From the NCBI GenBank assembly GCA_030142905.1, contig JASJOG010000083.1:1-64000 (forward strand): 64,000 bases of DNA, read 5' to 3'. Origin of the DNA: Heliopora coerulea. Its lineage: Eukaryota; Cnidaria; Anthozoa; Scleralcyonacea; Helioporidae. Shown piece by piece: positions 49,362 through 62,190 of this stretch. The notes beneath the pieces are model-generated. The model saw nothing but the letters and a program-made list of their open reading frames with translations, searched no databases and was not told the origin of the DNA. Each line of letters begins with the position of its first letter. The stretch's first letter is position 1. A program made the translations under genes and the position numbers.

Positions 49362-50745
49362 ATGGTTCGAACTAGAGCAGATAATACTGGTAGAAGGGGT
49401 AAGCTTCAGCTGCTACCTGCAACAAAATAACTGTAAGTTCTTGACTTAATGAAGATGATTCTTTCTTTACTATACACGACAGTTGTTGGGGCAAAAGCAC
49501 CACGAAAACAACTTGGAGGTGCTTCTTCGTCGACTTCTGTCTTTGGGTCTCCAGGAAGCAAGGATAAATACTCCAGTGGAAATCCTGTGAGGTGGACTCC
49601 TACGCCATCTTGGCAAAAAGGTAACCTAAATGGAAGGGCAGACGACAGTTACTTATTCTTGAACGAACACAAACTGACCAATCCTTCGTTTTGTTCTTCA
49701 GTTGTGGTTGGTATACAAAAGTATACCAACAGTTGTTGTTATAAGATATTAGTTTGTATCAAAAAGATGTTCAACCACGATCCATGTTTTTCAAAGCTAC
49801 TCCAAATGAGTATCAGTAACTGTCAAATTTAAAGTTGCTACTGCAAGACTTCAGATGTATATTTTCCTCGTTCGACCAACATCTACATAACTTTTTAATG
49901 AGAGCTAAAATGCCGAAACAAACTAAAACAACCCAACCAAACCATAAGCAGGACTCAAAAATTCCATTTGCCAACAGATATTGACCAACAATGTTAAACC
50001 ACCAAAAGCATTTTTTTTCTTCTTAGTTAATGCCAAGAAGACAAAGGTATGTTGTTGGTCAGTGATGCTATGGCACTGATCGTCTTGTTTGTCATGCACC
50101 AAGCTGAAGTATTTCTTAAAACATTGCAATCACTAAATGGCTTCTATAACTTGTAGATTGTTAAAGAACAACTATCCAAAAAAACAAGATAGTATGGTAA
50201 CTCCTAAGCAGGTTTTGGCACAATTAAACCATCTGGCTTGTGCTGGAACTATATTATAAAAAGGTTGCCTTAAGGAAAACAGATTGAGCCCTTGAATGGT
50301 TGGTTTTTACAATCTTTTACCCAAAGTCTGCATTTGTTAACTGCAGCACTAAACAGACCCTACAGCAGGATAATTTGTAATAACCATGATTTTGCGGTTC
50401 TGGACCACTAAGAACAATTAAAACTGGCTTGGGTGTAAGATTACTGGGGGCCTGAACCACAAAACTGATTCTGGATTGTACCAAAGTCTGTTTCAGAATG
50501 CATACCCAATGGTATGCAGACTCTGGGTATGAAATTGGAGTTACTAAGGGTGTCATAATGGAGTTCTAACATTTCACGTCAACCTAACTGTTTCAGGTAT
50601 AGGAACATTTTTTGGAAAACTAGAAACATACCAAGGAAATCCTTCAACTGGTGATGATAAATCAACTGCTACACATTCAGTTTCTTCAGCCTTACAAGAA
50701 TATTCATCTAACATCAATGAGGAAATCCCTCTACCTGAAAATTGA
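49362..50745 (+). CDS. PCLAF: PCNA-associated factor PAF15 (3 exons, 107 aa)
   Basis: Small, largely disordered nuclear protein that binds PCNA and modulates replication and DNA-damage bypass. Exons 49362-49398, 49483-49620 and 50597-50745 join in frame. The N-terminus MVRTRAD matches the H3-like start of the family. VVGAKAPRKQLG (13-24) matches the conserved basic block, and SGNPVRWTPTPSWQKG leads into a complete PIP box, Q57-K-G-I60-G-T-F63-F64. The length is close to the human 111 residues. The human ubiquitin-acceptor Lys24 corresponds to K21 here, but the position of Lys15 is R12. I see no KEN box. It lies head-to-head with the microtubule-stabiliser-like gene. Confidence 0.93.
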
Positions 50746-51155
50746 TTCTGACACTCAGCCCAAAAAATTAAGATTTTTTCCTAATCTTTGTACGAATTAT
50801 TATTGTAGAGCTGTTAACTTAGCTTTCAGGCCACCTTAAAAGTCTGCAGCTGTAAATAATACAAATATTAAATATTTTCTAGAGCTTTCTGATGCTATTA
50901 CTGTGCTGTATAAAATTATTTTACTATTAAATAACTTGTCACTTAAGTAAATTGTACACAGATTAACCAGTGAGAAGAATCATTAAAAAAATGGAAATTT
51001 TGTAGTTTTCATTTTCTCAACAATTTACATGAAACAGGGTAATTTGATTTAGGACCTGATTAAACTTGTATGGGTCTTCCCCTTGAGTTGCATGGCAGAG
51101 AGGCATACATAAAGGTCATACCATGTTAGTTCACTTGGTCTGAAGATGATTTTGC

Positions 51156-51161
51156 AATAAA
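51156..51161 (+). terminator. Candidate poly(A) signal of PCLAF
   Basis: The first clear AATAAA downstream of PCLAF, about 410 bp after the stop codon. Confidence 0.4.
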
Positions 51162-51991
51162 ATCGAAATATCACCATTTCACAGTTTTCATCTTTTATTA
51201 ACTTAAATCTTAAGTTGAAAGATGGCCTTCATTTTCAGAATTTGCTTTCTCTTATATTTTTTGATGTTGTTGGCTGGTCAAGGTTTTTTTTTATAAAACA
51301 CAAGGTGGACCATAGTCTGAGGGCTAAGCCCAAAGGCAGATATAAAGTAAGCCAATCACTGGGACATTTAGCAAGGAGTCTTCACATTGCATAATAGACA
51401 TACAAAATGATAGAATTTTGTCAAAAAGTACTTAAGCACATCTCTGATGTTGACAAATTATTTGTACAACACTACTTACAGGAAAGTCAATGTAAGTAGC
51501 AAAAAATTCCCATGGTAACCAAAGCTGATCATGAGATCACAACTGTTTTTATTGTGATGAAATAAATTACAAACACTGTTGAGACATAATTAATGCCACA
51601 GGCACTACAGATTAAGATCACTATTGAAACTTTCACAGTTCAAATGATCATTGGCACTTTTTTGCTTGAATGACTGAATGTTATTTACTAAAAAATATTC
51701 CTCAAATTTCTATGGATTTATACAGTTACAAACTATGGTAGTCCTCAAAATAGTGCATCTTCCCCTCTAACTAACTTGCTTGCCATTCATGTTTAGACTA
51801 CTTACTTTAAATTTTGTCTGTCCTCTCTGTATCTCTGCATGGTTAACAAAATTTAAAACATTTTACCACAGTCTACATTCCAAACTGTACACAGCAAGTC
51901 TTGCAGACTTACAACTATCATGTGCCATGTGTATATTTACTACTTCACACAAAAATGTTCAAGTGAATGTTTTACCATACTGGAATAAAAA
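51162..51991. other. Convergent intergenic region, PCLAF / CSNK1G
   Basis: AT-rich DNA with no gene that I can recognise, lying between the candidate poly(A) signals of the two convergent genes. Confidence 0.55.
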
Positions 51992-51997
51992 TTTATT
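51992..51997 (-). terminator. Candidate poly(A) signal of the casein kinase gene
   Basis: Plus-strand tttatt gives AATAAA on the minus strand, about 180 bp beyond the stop codon. Confidence 0.45.
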
Positions 51998-52178
51998 TTA
52001 TCCCCTGTTCAGTATTTCTTAAAAGCTCTCAGCTGTACATTATCTTACATTCTCTTCTACCTTCTGGGCACATCTAATTCCCCATGACCAGCCATAGGGA
52101 ACTAACCACACGATCTGCCTTTGTCTTTCTTTAGCAGGCTAAGAAATTGCACCCCCCCGCTCTAGATCTTCCTTTATG

Positions 52179-55100
52179 CTACTTTTTCCTAACTGTCTTT
52201 CTTTTTTTCCTATTAAAGAAACAACAGCACCTGCAAAAAAAAAAAATAAAGAAAACATGTAATGTCTGTCAACTGTGTTTAGCTATAATTAATCATAAAT
52301 AATTGCATCAAATGCTGTCTCCTATGACTAAGACCTGCATTGTACATTAGATTTCTTGGCATGGTGCTTGGGCACAGGAGATGAAGTGCACATTGTTTAG
52401 ATCTGACAAGGCTTTGTGTGGTTGATCCTCCAACATGGTGCAGCCACTTAGTCCTGTCACTTCAGGCACCAGTTTAATCATACATAGGCTGGTGTTTGTA
52501 CCCAAGCACAGTGTCCAGCCACAACTTTTAACCTAATGCTTTTAGCTCAGGCAATACAGTTCAGGTACTAGGTGAACAGTTCTGTTTACATCATTGCCCT
52601 AGCCACAGCATAAGTTTGTTACCCAGTTGCATGCAAAATGATGTATGCAGGTTGATTGCTACTCTCTGTTGCAGCTTCATTTAGTTTCACCCACACAACC
52701 AGCTGCTTACCTGAATGCAATATTCCTTTCCTACAATAAGCCCCAATCACTGCTAGGTTTAGCCCCAAATTTTAACCTCCTTAAGTACCTTCATGAGCAG
52801 AAGTTTGAGTAAAATCTTTAGTGATTACCAACCAGCCAGGATGCAACAATGTGGGATGTAATGCCTCACTCATGTAAGCAGCCTTGACTGCCTGAACATT
52901 TAACTAAACACTTACACAAAACCCCTGAATTCTGTTCTGTTGTTAAAGCCCAACAAAGTACCCCAAAAGACAGTGCAATTAATGAACCTCCTTTTGGGTT
53001 ATTTTAATTACCGGTAGTAATGTAATGACAGCTGACACTTCTAGTACAGCAACACATGATCAGGTGCCCACCCTTCATCACATAGAAACATGCAGGTGAA
53101 GTTACTCTTTCCATAGCTCCTCTGGACAGTCTTCCATGTAGTGATGTGGTATGGTCTTGGTTGGCTTACAGACATAAGGTGCTGTATTTACTGCATTTTC
53201 CTATTAAAGTGCTTTGTTTTCTGAATTTTATTATTGCTCTTATAATTATCACTATCATTTATACCATTATTGCTGGTATTATTATTATTATTCTTGATTA
53301 CTTACTTTGTTTCTTCCACAACCTCTACTTCAGGCTGGGTTGTATTTAAATGAGGTCCTAATCTGGGCTCCATATGCGAACCTTCTGAAGGGCCAAGTTC
53401 CCCATTTGTTGAGCTAAGAACCTGAACTGAACCTGCTAAATGATTGGCTGGTGGTGGCACAAGATTGTTGCTAGAAAGTCGAACTCCATGTACATCTGGC
53501 CAAGCTTTTCCTGTTGGTGTTGGCTGAATGAAGAAACAAAGAAATATAAGCAAGATATATCCTACAAATGAGCCTGTGAGACTCATACCTGTGAATTAGT
53601 GAAAAGACTCAGGACAAAGCCAGAAGTTTTTGAACTCAACATGTTTGTTTTGTGCTTAGTTTTTAGGTTTGTATTTGAGTTTGTTAATGACTTGGAGTCT
53701 GAACTCTGGATCTGGGTCTGAGGACATCACTCCAGTCCTTTTCCACTCACCTTCGTCCTTTGAGGAGGATGAACAGGTGCTGGGTCTGATGGCTGACTAC
53801 TCAGTGAACCATAGGCATATGGCTGTAAAATGAATGAGGGAAAATTATGAAAATGACAGCAACCAAATTTGCTAAATCCAAAGTCAATGGAAAGTGGTGG
53901 TTCTCTAATAACATTTTGTAACTATCAGACAAAAGCTTAGCTTTGAATGAGTAAAGTGGCAATCCACAAATTCATGACTTTATTATGACCAAAAATAATG
54001 CAATAACCTTGTCCAGAAAATTCAAAAAATCATGGAAATTCAAGCCAAGCTGGTGCATCGTGTGATCATTGATTTAAGAATACATTTGAAATCTTTTACT
54101 GCATACCATAGTTTCACATCACCAAGATTTACAGGTATAATTTATGTTTACTTAAAATGCCAATTCCAATAGGTGATGTAATTATAAAGCAGATGTACAC
54201 TAAACATAAATCAGTTTGTACTGACCACCTTAATGATACAGCTGAGTAGTAGACTCATATTAAGACATAAATATGTCAACATGGATTAAGGGTCAGTCGC
54301 GAACTTACTGTGTTAGAACTAAGCTTGGTACTGATCACCTCTTGAACAAACATGTCCTTGTAATAAGTACAAATAATATTTTTGGCATAAAAAGCTTCAC
54401 TGAGTTGGTCTTCACCCAGTTCTAATTCATAACACAGTTTTAGCTTTTTTTAACCGCACACGAAAAAATGCCAGACTAAAACAACCACTTTCAAGCACCA
54501 AGTCTCACTCATTTGCAATAACAATGCCAGGTGTCTGCAGCTGTTTGTGTCAACAGTCTAGCATTGTTATCACCAGACTGTTGTGGGCAATAGCCCCCAA
54601 TCTGTAGAACACTTGTACTGGTTAATTAGCTACTGGTAAGTAAAGAATAAGAAACTGGGTGAATCATCAACAGTGAAACATCTATAATAGTGATCTGACT
54701 GTTGATATATTTTTATTCCCACTAACAACACAGATTTGCTGATATACTATAGAATCAGACATGTTCACACTGTACAGGGAGGGAGATTAAATACACTACT
54801 ACCACTACTATTGAAATTTTGGGGTTGAAAATGGATTATTTCTCTTGCACATAAAAAGCAGTTCAACAACTGACCATGTCAATGATAAAAACCAGCCATT
54901 AACATTAACAGTTTTAAACTAGGTAACATACTAAAATTATTTAAATAAGTGTCACATAGAATAATTCAAATGGTTTCTTACAATTTGTTTGTTTGTCCAG
55001 TCAAACTCGCCATCGTCCCGAAACCCCTTCCGATCAAAGAGATCTTTGAATAGCTTCCGTAGATAATCATAGTCTGGGGTCTCAAAGAAGTCTAACCTTC

Positions 55101-58100
55101 TCACATATCTCAAGTATGTTGCAAGTTCCTCTGAAAAGTATTCACAATCATTCTTATATTAATTATCCAGTACCCTTTCACACAGTCAAAAGCACAGCAC
55201 CAACCAATATTTATATTATGTAATTATTAATTTACCTGGTTGATTTTCACAGAGAACTTCAATAGGGGTTGACCTTTTAGTATCTCCAATTTTTTGGTAT
55301 CTTTCCTTTAGTGTGTCAGCCTGCAATTAAATGATTGACAAAGAAAGTGAAAACTGAGTTATCATCTCTTCACTCCACCAGAAAGTAAGTCAAGTTCATC
55401 AAAATCAGAAATATGGTAGTTGTTTAATGAGAGTTTACACATGATGTTTATCAGGTGGCAAGTTAAGTTGTGAAACCAGCACCTCAACTAACCAACAGAG
55501 CCTTACTAGTTCAATGGTTTTCTTTTTGGGACATGGTTATTCTTTGATGTCTTTCTGGCAAGGAGCTACTACCTTATCAGGGTTCAAATTTAATTTAATT
55601 ATTGAAAAATGGTTTGTGATTTTTTCAGGAATCTAAATCTCTATTACGATGATTATACCACCATTCTAATAATGATAGACTTTGTCGAATTTAAGCAAAC
55701 ACCTAAGTTGTTACAATTAAGTTATTCCTCATTTACAAAACCTAAGCAGAAATATCTCATCACATATACTTCCAAAAACTCTGGTTAGCAATGGAAGTTT
55801 TGGAAGTATTAGCCACAATTGCCACAACTGATGGTAACAGGTAATAAGTTCAAATAAGTCAAACATTTTATGCAGTCATGTGAGATATTATGATCAGTAA
55901 AGCCTTTTTTTCACACATGAAATTCAAAAATTTTTGCTGCTTAATTACAGTATTTACCCTTTCTTCCTTCAGCATGTTTATGGACCCAAATAACTGCACA
56001 AAAAAATTTCATATACAAGACAAATATAGCAAAGAATAACAACTGCTGCAGCAAGCCCAACAACTTCAGAAAATTCTAATTTGTGATTTTACTTTAATTT
56101 TCAAAAATTCCAATCATGAAAGTTGTAATTTGACTCGTGAATCATGAATCCTTATTTCGAGTCTTGCTTATAGTGTGAGTTGGCTATAACACCTTGGATA
56201 CCATTTTACTTCATACACGACATGAATGTATAAGTTACTATGGAACTTCAGGTACTTAATTGCCAACCTGCAAGGCATGAAATGTAAAAAATCAGTTTAC
56301 TTGAAGATTATGGTATGCTCTTACTTTTAATCCTTGCCAGGGTAAGCTGCCTCTAAGGAAGTACATAAACATATGACCTAAAGCCTCCAAATCATCCCTC
56401 CTACTTTGCTCTGCAATAAAAATTTTAAAAATGTAATGGCCATATTTACTTTCACATTCCAGATTCTACAGTACACAACAAGACACATTACAATTTATAG
56501 TCATGCATAATGACAAACTCATATTAGATCACATAAATACTGGGGGTCGCTTGTGGAATATGTTACAGTAAACAATTAACACTGTAAAGCAACAGTTTTT
56601 TCAGTGCCTAAAAGAATGATCTGGAGAAAAAGTTATGACAATGTTTATACTAATAAACAAGTCGTGAATTTTTTCAAAATTTTTAATTAGTCATTTAATG
56701 CTATGCCTAAATCATTCTATATCTCCCTTACTTCATATCATTTCACTGAAATAGCCTGCTAGTTTCAGCTGGCACATAAATAGTACTGTATCTGCACTGT
56801 TTAATAATTCGTGCACTTTGCTCTAAGACAAATTCATAATGCATTCCAAAAGCACATACTTGTACATTAGCATGCAAATCAAAATTAGGAATTGTGCCTT
56901 TGAGATAAAAATGAATACCTCTGGGTAGACATTTATATTCAACTATCATAACATGTAAATGGGCTCTAATATGCTAAACTATCCATGTTAGTGGGTTGTG
57001 TGAGGGACTGACTTGCATTCAACTTAAGTTGAAGTGCCACAAGAAAGCTCAATTCAACTAAAATCTGAAGCACAACAATTTTATTATACCATTAAGAGGT
57101 AATGATAAACTTTATAATTTCATTCTCACTAATGCCACACAATTTTATTTATCATAGAGTAACTTTTATTAGTCATTTTTACAACGAAGTCTTCATCTTA
57201 CCACTGCCTTCAGGCAGTAATTTCTATTGCCTATCAAATCTGATCTGTAATCAGCAACCTTTAATTGCCATTTTTCTTGTTTAGGAATCACACAGTTTAA
57301 TCATAAAAACAATAATTATAAATGGCTATGACAAACCATAAAAAATAGAAAACATCTATAGTTATGATTAGATTTTCTCAACCTCTAACTTCTTACCCTG
57401 ATACATGACATGGATGATAAAAAATAGGGATTTTCCATTAAGGAAAACTATTAGTTTCATCAGAACTTACCTTTTCCTAAGTGAGTATTGATACTCATAT
57501 ACCTAGCGGTCCCAGTCAAACTTTTATGTTCTCTATAAGGTATGTGTTTCTTGGTTTCTGGGTCAATATACTCTTTTGCCAACCCAAAGTCTATAATATG
57601 TATTGTTCTGTCTTTTCCAGCTGATTTCCGTCCAATCAGAAAATTTTCTGGCTTCACGTCACGATATATCATATTTTTAGAATGCACATATTCTATTCGC
57701 AGTAGCTACAAAAAGAAAACCATATTACTCACCTAGTCAGAAGAATGTTGACATTCAATTTACATTATGTGAAGTTAGTAAAAATGGTAATGATAATTTT
57801 AACATTAAAATTATCCATTAAAACTATGATAATTTTAATAATTATAATTAAACAAAAAGGTGTTTGACAAGTACAAGACATACAACCCAAAAGTTACTTT
57901 AATCAACTAATTTCTTCTGTTTTAATTCATTTCATCAAGACTTTGTCAAGTCGTCAACTTTGCAAACTAGGAAGAACTTTTACTAAGTAAAATGTTTTAT
58001 GCACATTGGGACCTGAGATAATATTCCCATTAACTCATCCTCACATTACATTGAAGAAAAGTTCTCTATGTTCCTCAGCTTTTTTACTTTCCCACTAGTA

Positions 58101-60517
58101 AAACAACATTAAGATCAATTACAAATGATGCATAGGATAGCATAGTTTTGAGATATTGAAACAGGTTATTGATTTTCCAGGTGGAAAGCGTAATCGTAAT
58201 AAAAAGATCAGAGCCCAGCTCAGAATTCTAAAGTGTATCACCATAATGAAATAGGTAAAACATGTTATAAAACTTTTTGACTTGCCTATTTCATTATGGC
58301 GATACACTTTAGAATTCTGAGCTGGGCTCTGATCTTTTTATTACAATTATATTGAAACAGATCACATGTGCTGCCACTGTAAAACAAAGGTTCTCACACA
58401 GAACTGGGAGCTGCTCTTACTGAGATACCACAATGCTTGACTTTTATTCAAAACCTTTGGTAGTTATTACAACCCTACTTACTATCAATGTTCTGATCCT
58501 TTTTATAGCTATTAGTCATAGTGTTTCAGCATGACAACAGCATTACTTTTTATGATTTGTTAACACTATACAGTACAATACTCTATAACTTCAAAATCTA
58601 GGACATTTAAAGAGTGGGTGGGTGGGAAGTTCAACCTATGGTGTTGCAACAAAATATGTGTTGCCTGACTCACCCACCCTATTTTTTCCACCCAACTTAT
58701 GCATAGGCTCCCCTTGTGCATGAGAAAACATTTCCTGCTGCTTTTGTATCTCAGCCAGTGGAAAATACCACATGTGATTGAGATAAGGACAGAAGTGAAA
58801 GTGTTAAATTACAATACTTATATACAAATGTAATATGATGGAGAAACCTACCAACTGCATTGCAATCATTAGAACAGTCTTCAAAGTGAATGTTCGGTCA
58901 CAGACATCAAAAAGGTCCTCTAAACTTGGACCTAACAATTCCATGACTAAGGCATTGTATTTACCACATGGCCCAAAATAGTGCACTTGAGGGATTCCAC
59001 CTAAACAAGACGGGATATTGGAACTTATAATGAAATGTGACCAGTGTTACAGCGACCTGATAATTATTACTCCATATCACTAAATACAGTTTAAAAGTAA
59101 CAACTAAAATTCGTGATATTGAAGCATTGAGAATTTTCTCGCTCTCAGATAGCACCCATTAGTGTAGCTGTAACAGCATTCACAAAATGGAAAAATTATG
59201 AGTGTGGCTGAAGAGGTATCGGGTTTCGTAACTCAAAACGGCATCGCTCTGTGGCAGAATTTGCGTTGTAAGCACGATTTTGGTATAGCAGATCATCTTG
59301 CCCGAAAATCCTTGGTATGGTTCACTGAATCAGAAACAAAGCATTGAAGAAACAATCAAACGGAGTGTCTCAACGACAGTCTCGAATATTGACAAAGTTG
59401 CTGAATTGCGACCAAGTAAAAATGACAGGACAACCACGTAATACCCAGTAAAGATAAGTACTTACCAGAAAGCATTAGATACCAGACTTTTTATTTACTT
59501 TTGGATTTCGGGAAAAAAACAGAGGAAGTCGTAAGTTCCGTCTGTTCGAGACAGTTTCGATAACAACAAATGAAGTGCTTAGTTTTTTCACAAGTTTTCT
59601 AATGGCTACACGAGAACTAAACCCTCGAGTCAATTCATTTTCAGAGGAAGTAACAACACGTTCCTTCACATTGATACTAGTTGTAAGTCTTCACAAAACT
59701 TCTAGTCTCTGCTGATGGACTTTAACGGATTTCCTCGACATTTTTATAACTTGTTCGAGGTATCTTCCCATATCTCACGTATGTCTCGAGAATTATTATT
59801 GCGTGTTTAACACTTCATTTAAAGGGAAGCTACAACCTATCAAACGGCGGTCGAATCGCGAAGCAAAGGCCGAGAAGAACATTGGACTACGGTAGACTGA
59901 GGTACACGGAATATCTCAATAGAAGGGCCACAGCTCTGACTTCAAATGATATTATTAAAAGTTTACCTGTGTTACCAAGAACCTTGTAGAACCTGTACTC
60001 GAGATGAAGTTGTGGCGCCCTCGACTTCATTGGTTCCTTACATCGTTAACAATGCAACATAATAACAGAAAAAATATTAATAGCTACCTCTAAGAACGAC
60101 CGTTCTACATAAAACTTCACAGCGGTCACGTCGACCAAGAACTTTTTTTATTATTATTATTATTAAGTGAATGGAAACAATTTCAAAACAACTTACCAGT
60201 TTTATCGCGACATGCTCGTTATTATATAAGTTCCTGCCTAAAATTAACGTCGGAAAATGCTGATTAAATTCGACAGTCTCTTTTAATAAGACAAGCAAGT
60301 TGCCAGAAAAAATTTACCCATCTTTACCTAATCTCAGCTCGCCGAAGTTTCCACAACCGATCTTCTTCCCAACTCGAAAGTTTGGGCCAACCATAGTCAT
60401 GTTCGAGTTCGATCCAACATTGCTGCTCCTAGACGGCATAGCAGATCGACTTTGGCGCGTTGTCTTACGATCTGAACGTTCATTATCCCGATCTCCTTGT
60501 CTCCTCTGGCTTTGCAT
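52179..60517 (-). CDS. CSNK1G: Casein kinase 1 gamma (11 coding exons, 450 aa)
   Basis: Membrane-associated Ser/Thr kinase that acts among others on Wnt co-receptors. Exons 60517-60318, 60233-60197, 60036-59967, 59000-58852, 57705-57471, 56410-56325, 55320-55236, 55130-54982, 53822-53751, 53523-53306 and 52230-52179 join in frame. [20 protein letters not shown] includes the glycine loop. VAIKL holds Lys78, IYRDVKPEN the catalytic D168, and [10 protein letters not shown] the DFG Asp at 191. The CK1-specific [13 protein letters not shown] and [20 protein letters not shown] follow. The C-terminal tail has the gamma-specific SSTNGEL and VEVVEE motifs and ends with a CCCFF cluster (435-439) plus basic residues, the usual palmitoylation and membrane anchor. 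The N-terminal 40 residues are Arg/Ser-rich. Complete and apparently functional. Confidence 0.95.
55958..55993 (-). other. Possible 36-nt cassette exon in CSNK1G intron 6
   Basis: On the minus strand a good acceptor (tttttttgtgcag) and donor (AGG|gtaaat) bracket 36 nt. These are in phase 0, the phase of both neighbouring exons, and would add 12 codons ([12 protein letters not shown]) without a stop. I know of no such insert in this kinase domain, so it may be chance. Confidence 0.25.
58197..58342. repeat. 59-bp near-perfect inverted repeat in CSNK1G intron 4
   Basis: Arms 58197-58255 and 58284-58342 are complementary over 59 bp with one mismatch and are separated by a 28-bp loop. The 12-mer atattgaaacag occurs directly on both sides (58153-58164 and 58349-58360). 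Transcripts of either strand could form a long hairpin. It may be a foldback element or the product of a template switch. Confidence 0.85.
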
Positions 60518-61438
60518 CGTAAAATTAGGTTAATCGACCAAGGTTGCCATCTAGAATCGCAGGCTTAATATCCTTGCAGATAGCAACGGTGCTTGTGCTT
60601 TCCCTTTGGCAGCCAGAAAAATAACCCGATCAGTGACAGGATTAATGACCTAGTATATCCTCTGCCATCTCTAATGGGAAGTATGTTCGACGGACGAACG
60701 TTCAATGTAGTTCAACAATGCGGAGTATTGTCTCTTTTTCACCAAAAACTTATTCTGAACATCAGGATGTTCGTTCTCAAGCGCGCAAGGCATCATTTTC
60801 CCTTCCCACAAATCAACTCTACTTTCAACTCCGGGGCGTTGTCCCCTAGCAACCGATCGACTAAGAAACTGAAACGGATGCATTGTCTTGGAAAATGCTG
60901 CGTAATATGTGCTTCCAAAAAAATAACAAGGAAATTGGATTGAGAATTATACGTAGCAAGAACTCTTCGAAAGATTTTGCTTTTATTGAGTCCAATGAAT
61001 ATCTTTAGGCTCATTGTAAATCTATTGGTCAAATTCACCAGGCGTTTCCATAGAGACAAATACAGGTATCGTGCAGGCCACGGTGGGGTGATCTCGACAC
61101 ATTTCCGGCGACTTTGAAAAGTCCTTTAACTTCGTAAAAACGTTAAAAGAATTTTTAGAGCACATTTGTGAAAGGTTGCAATAAGCCAGCTTGTTCTACA
61201 GCTTACCGGTGATAATTTCCCAGATTAGTTGTAAATTTTTGAAAAACCCGACAAACAAAACTTTCTAACTTGATAATGTCGTAGATTGCGAATAGAGCAC
61301 CCACGGTCTGGTGCGGTTATTGGTTACATGTAATATTTTTGAGGCCATTGTGAACCTGTTAACAGATACCGTTGCGTGGACAAAAAAGTGGCCCTCTGAA
61401 GGAACGGATTAAACGAACGCGGGATATGTCATCTACTT
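60518..61438. other. 5' flank of CSNK1G, no other gene seen
   Basis: It should contain the kinase promoter and 5' UTR. Short overlapping open frames exist on both strands but have no recognisable domain. Confidence 0.5.
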
Positions 61439-61550
61439 GTTAATGTATATCGCAACGTAGTTCACTCGGTCAAAACATAAAAAGAACAGAAAAATTTCGT
61501 TCTCAGGTCGAATTTCTCTTTATGACGTAACGTTAACTAGTTTTGACGTA
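61439..61550. repeat. Direct repeat copy A (about 107 bp)
   Basis: The segment from aatgtatatcgcaacgtagt to ctagttttgac matches 62665-62769 with only a few differences (cggtc/cagtc, gttctc/gttttc, aacgtt/aacgct). Confidence 0.85.
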
Positions 61551-62190
61551 ATCTATGGTTTTAATCTGTGCTTGCTCATTGAGTTTCAGTGACCCGCAGT
61601 GAACCCGCTTCTCTTACAAGAAAACGTCGGTTTCCGTGCATTTAGTGTCGTCATTTTAATGATAATTGTTATCGTCGTTGTACTACATTCGTTGTTTTAA
61701 TTTTTATATTAGTAGTCCAGGCAGGGCTTTACATGAGATTGTCCATACCACCGATTGTATTTTAATTTGTTCGGCTAATAAAAACAGAAAAGTGAAACAA
61801 AGAAGAATGACTAGGTTTCTGACGGACTCAGTTTGGACCAGGAGTTTCCTAACGCCTTGAATATCCCAACTCAACGACAAGCTTTGGCAATGAACGGGAA
61901 AAAATGAGGCTCTTGTCATAACTGCGGGTAGAATTAGCAAAATCAAACAAAAAAACAATTCGCCTTTGAATTGAAAAGGCCGCGTACTTTCTGTCAAAAC
62001 ATAGCACTCATTTTCAACTTTTTGCCACTACTGCGCCGAAAAAAAAATCATTTGGGAGCTTGAGGCTGCTGGCTTTAACAGCAAAGGTAGAAGGCGGCCA
62101 ATGGGCGTTGCAGGGGCAGATTATTTATAGCTCTTTAATAGCGCTGATCTCGGATTATCAGTTAATCTGTTTTCAGAAGACTTCACAAGT
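61551..62190. other. Gene-free segment between the 107-bp repeats
   Basis: I see no gene or repeat here. Short open frames of less than 100 codons have no family resemblance. Confidence 0.5.
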
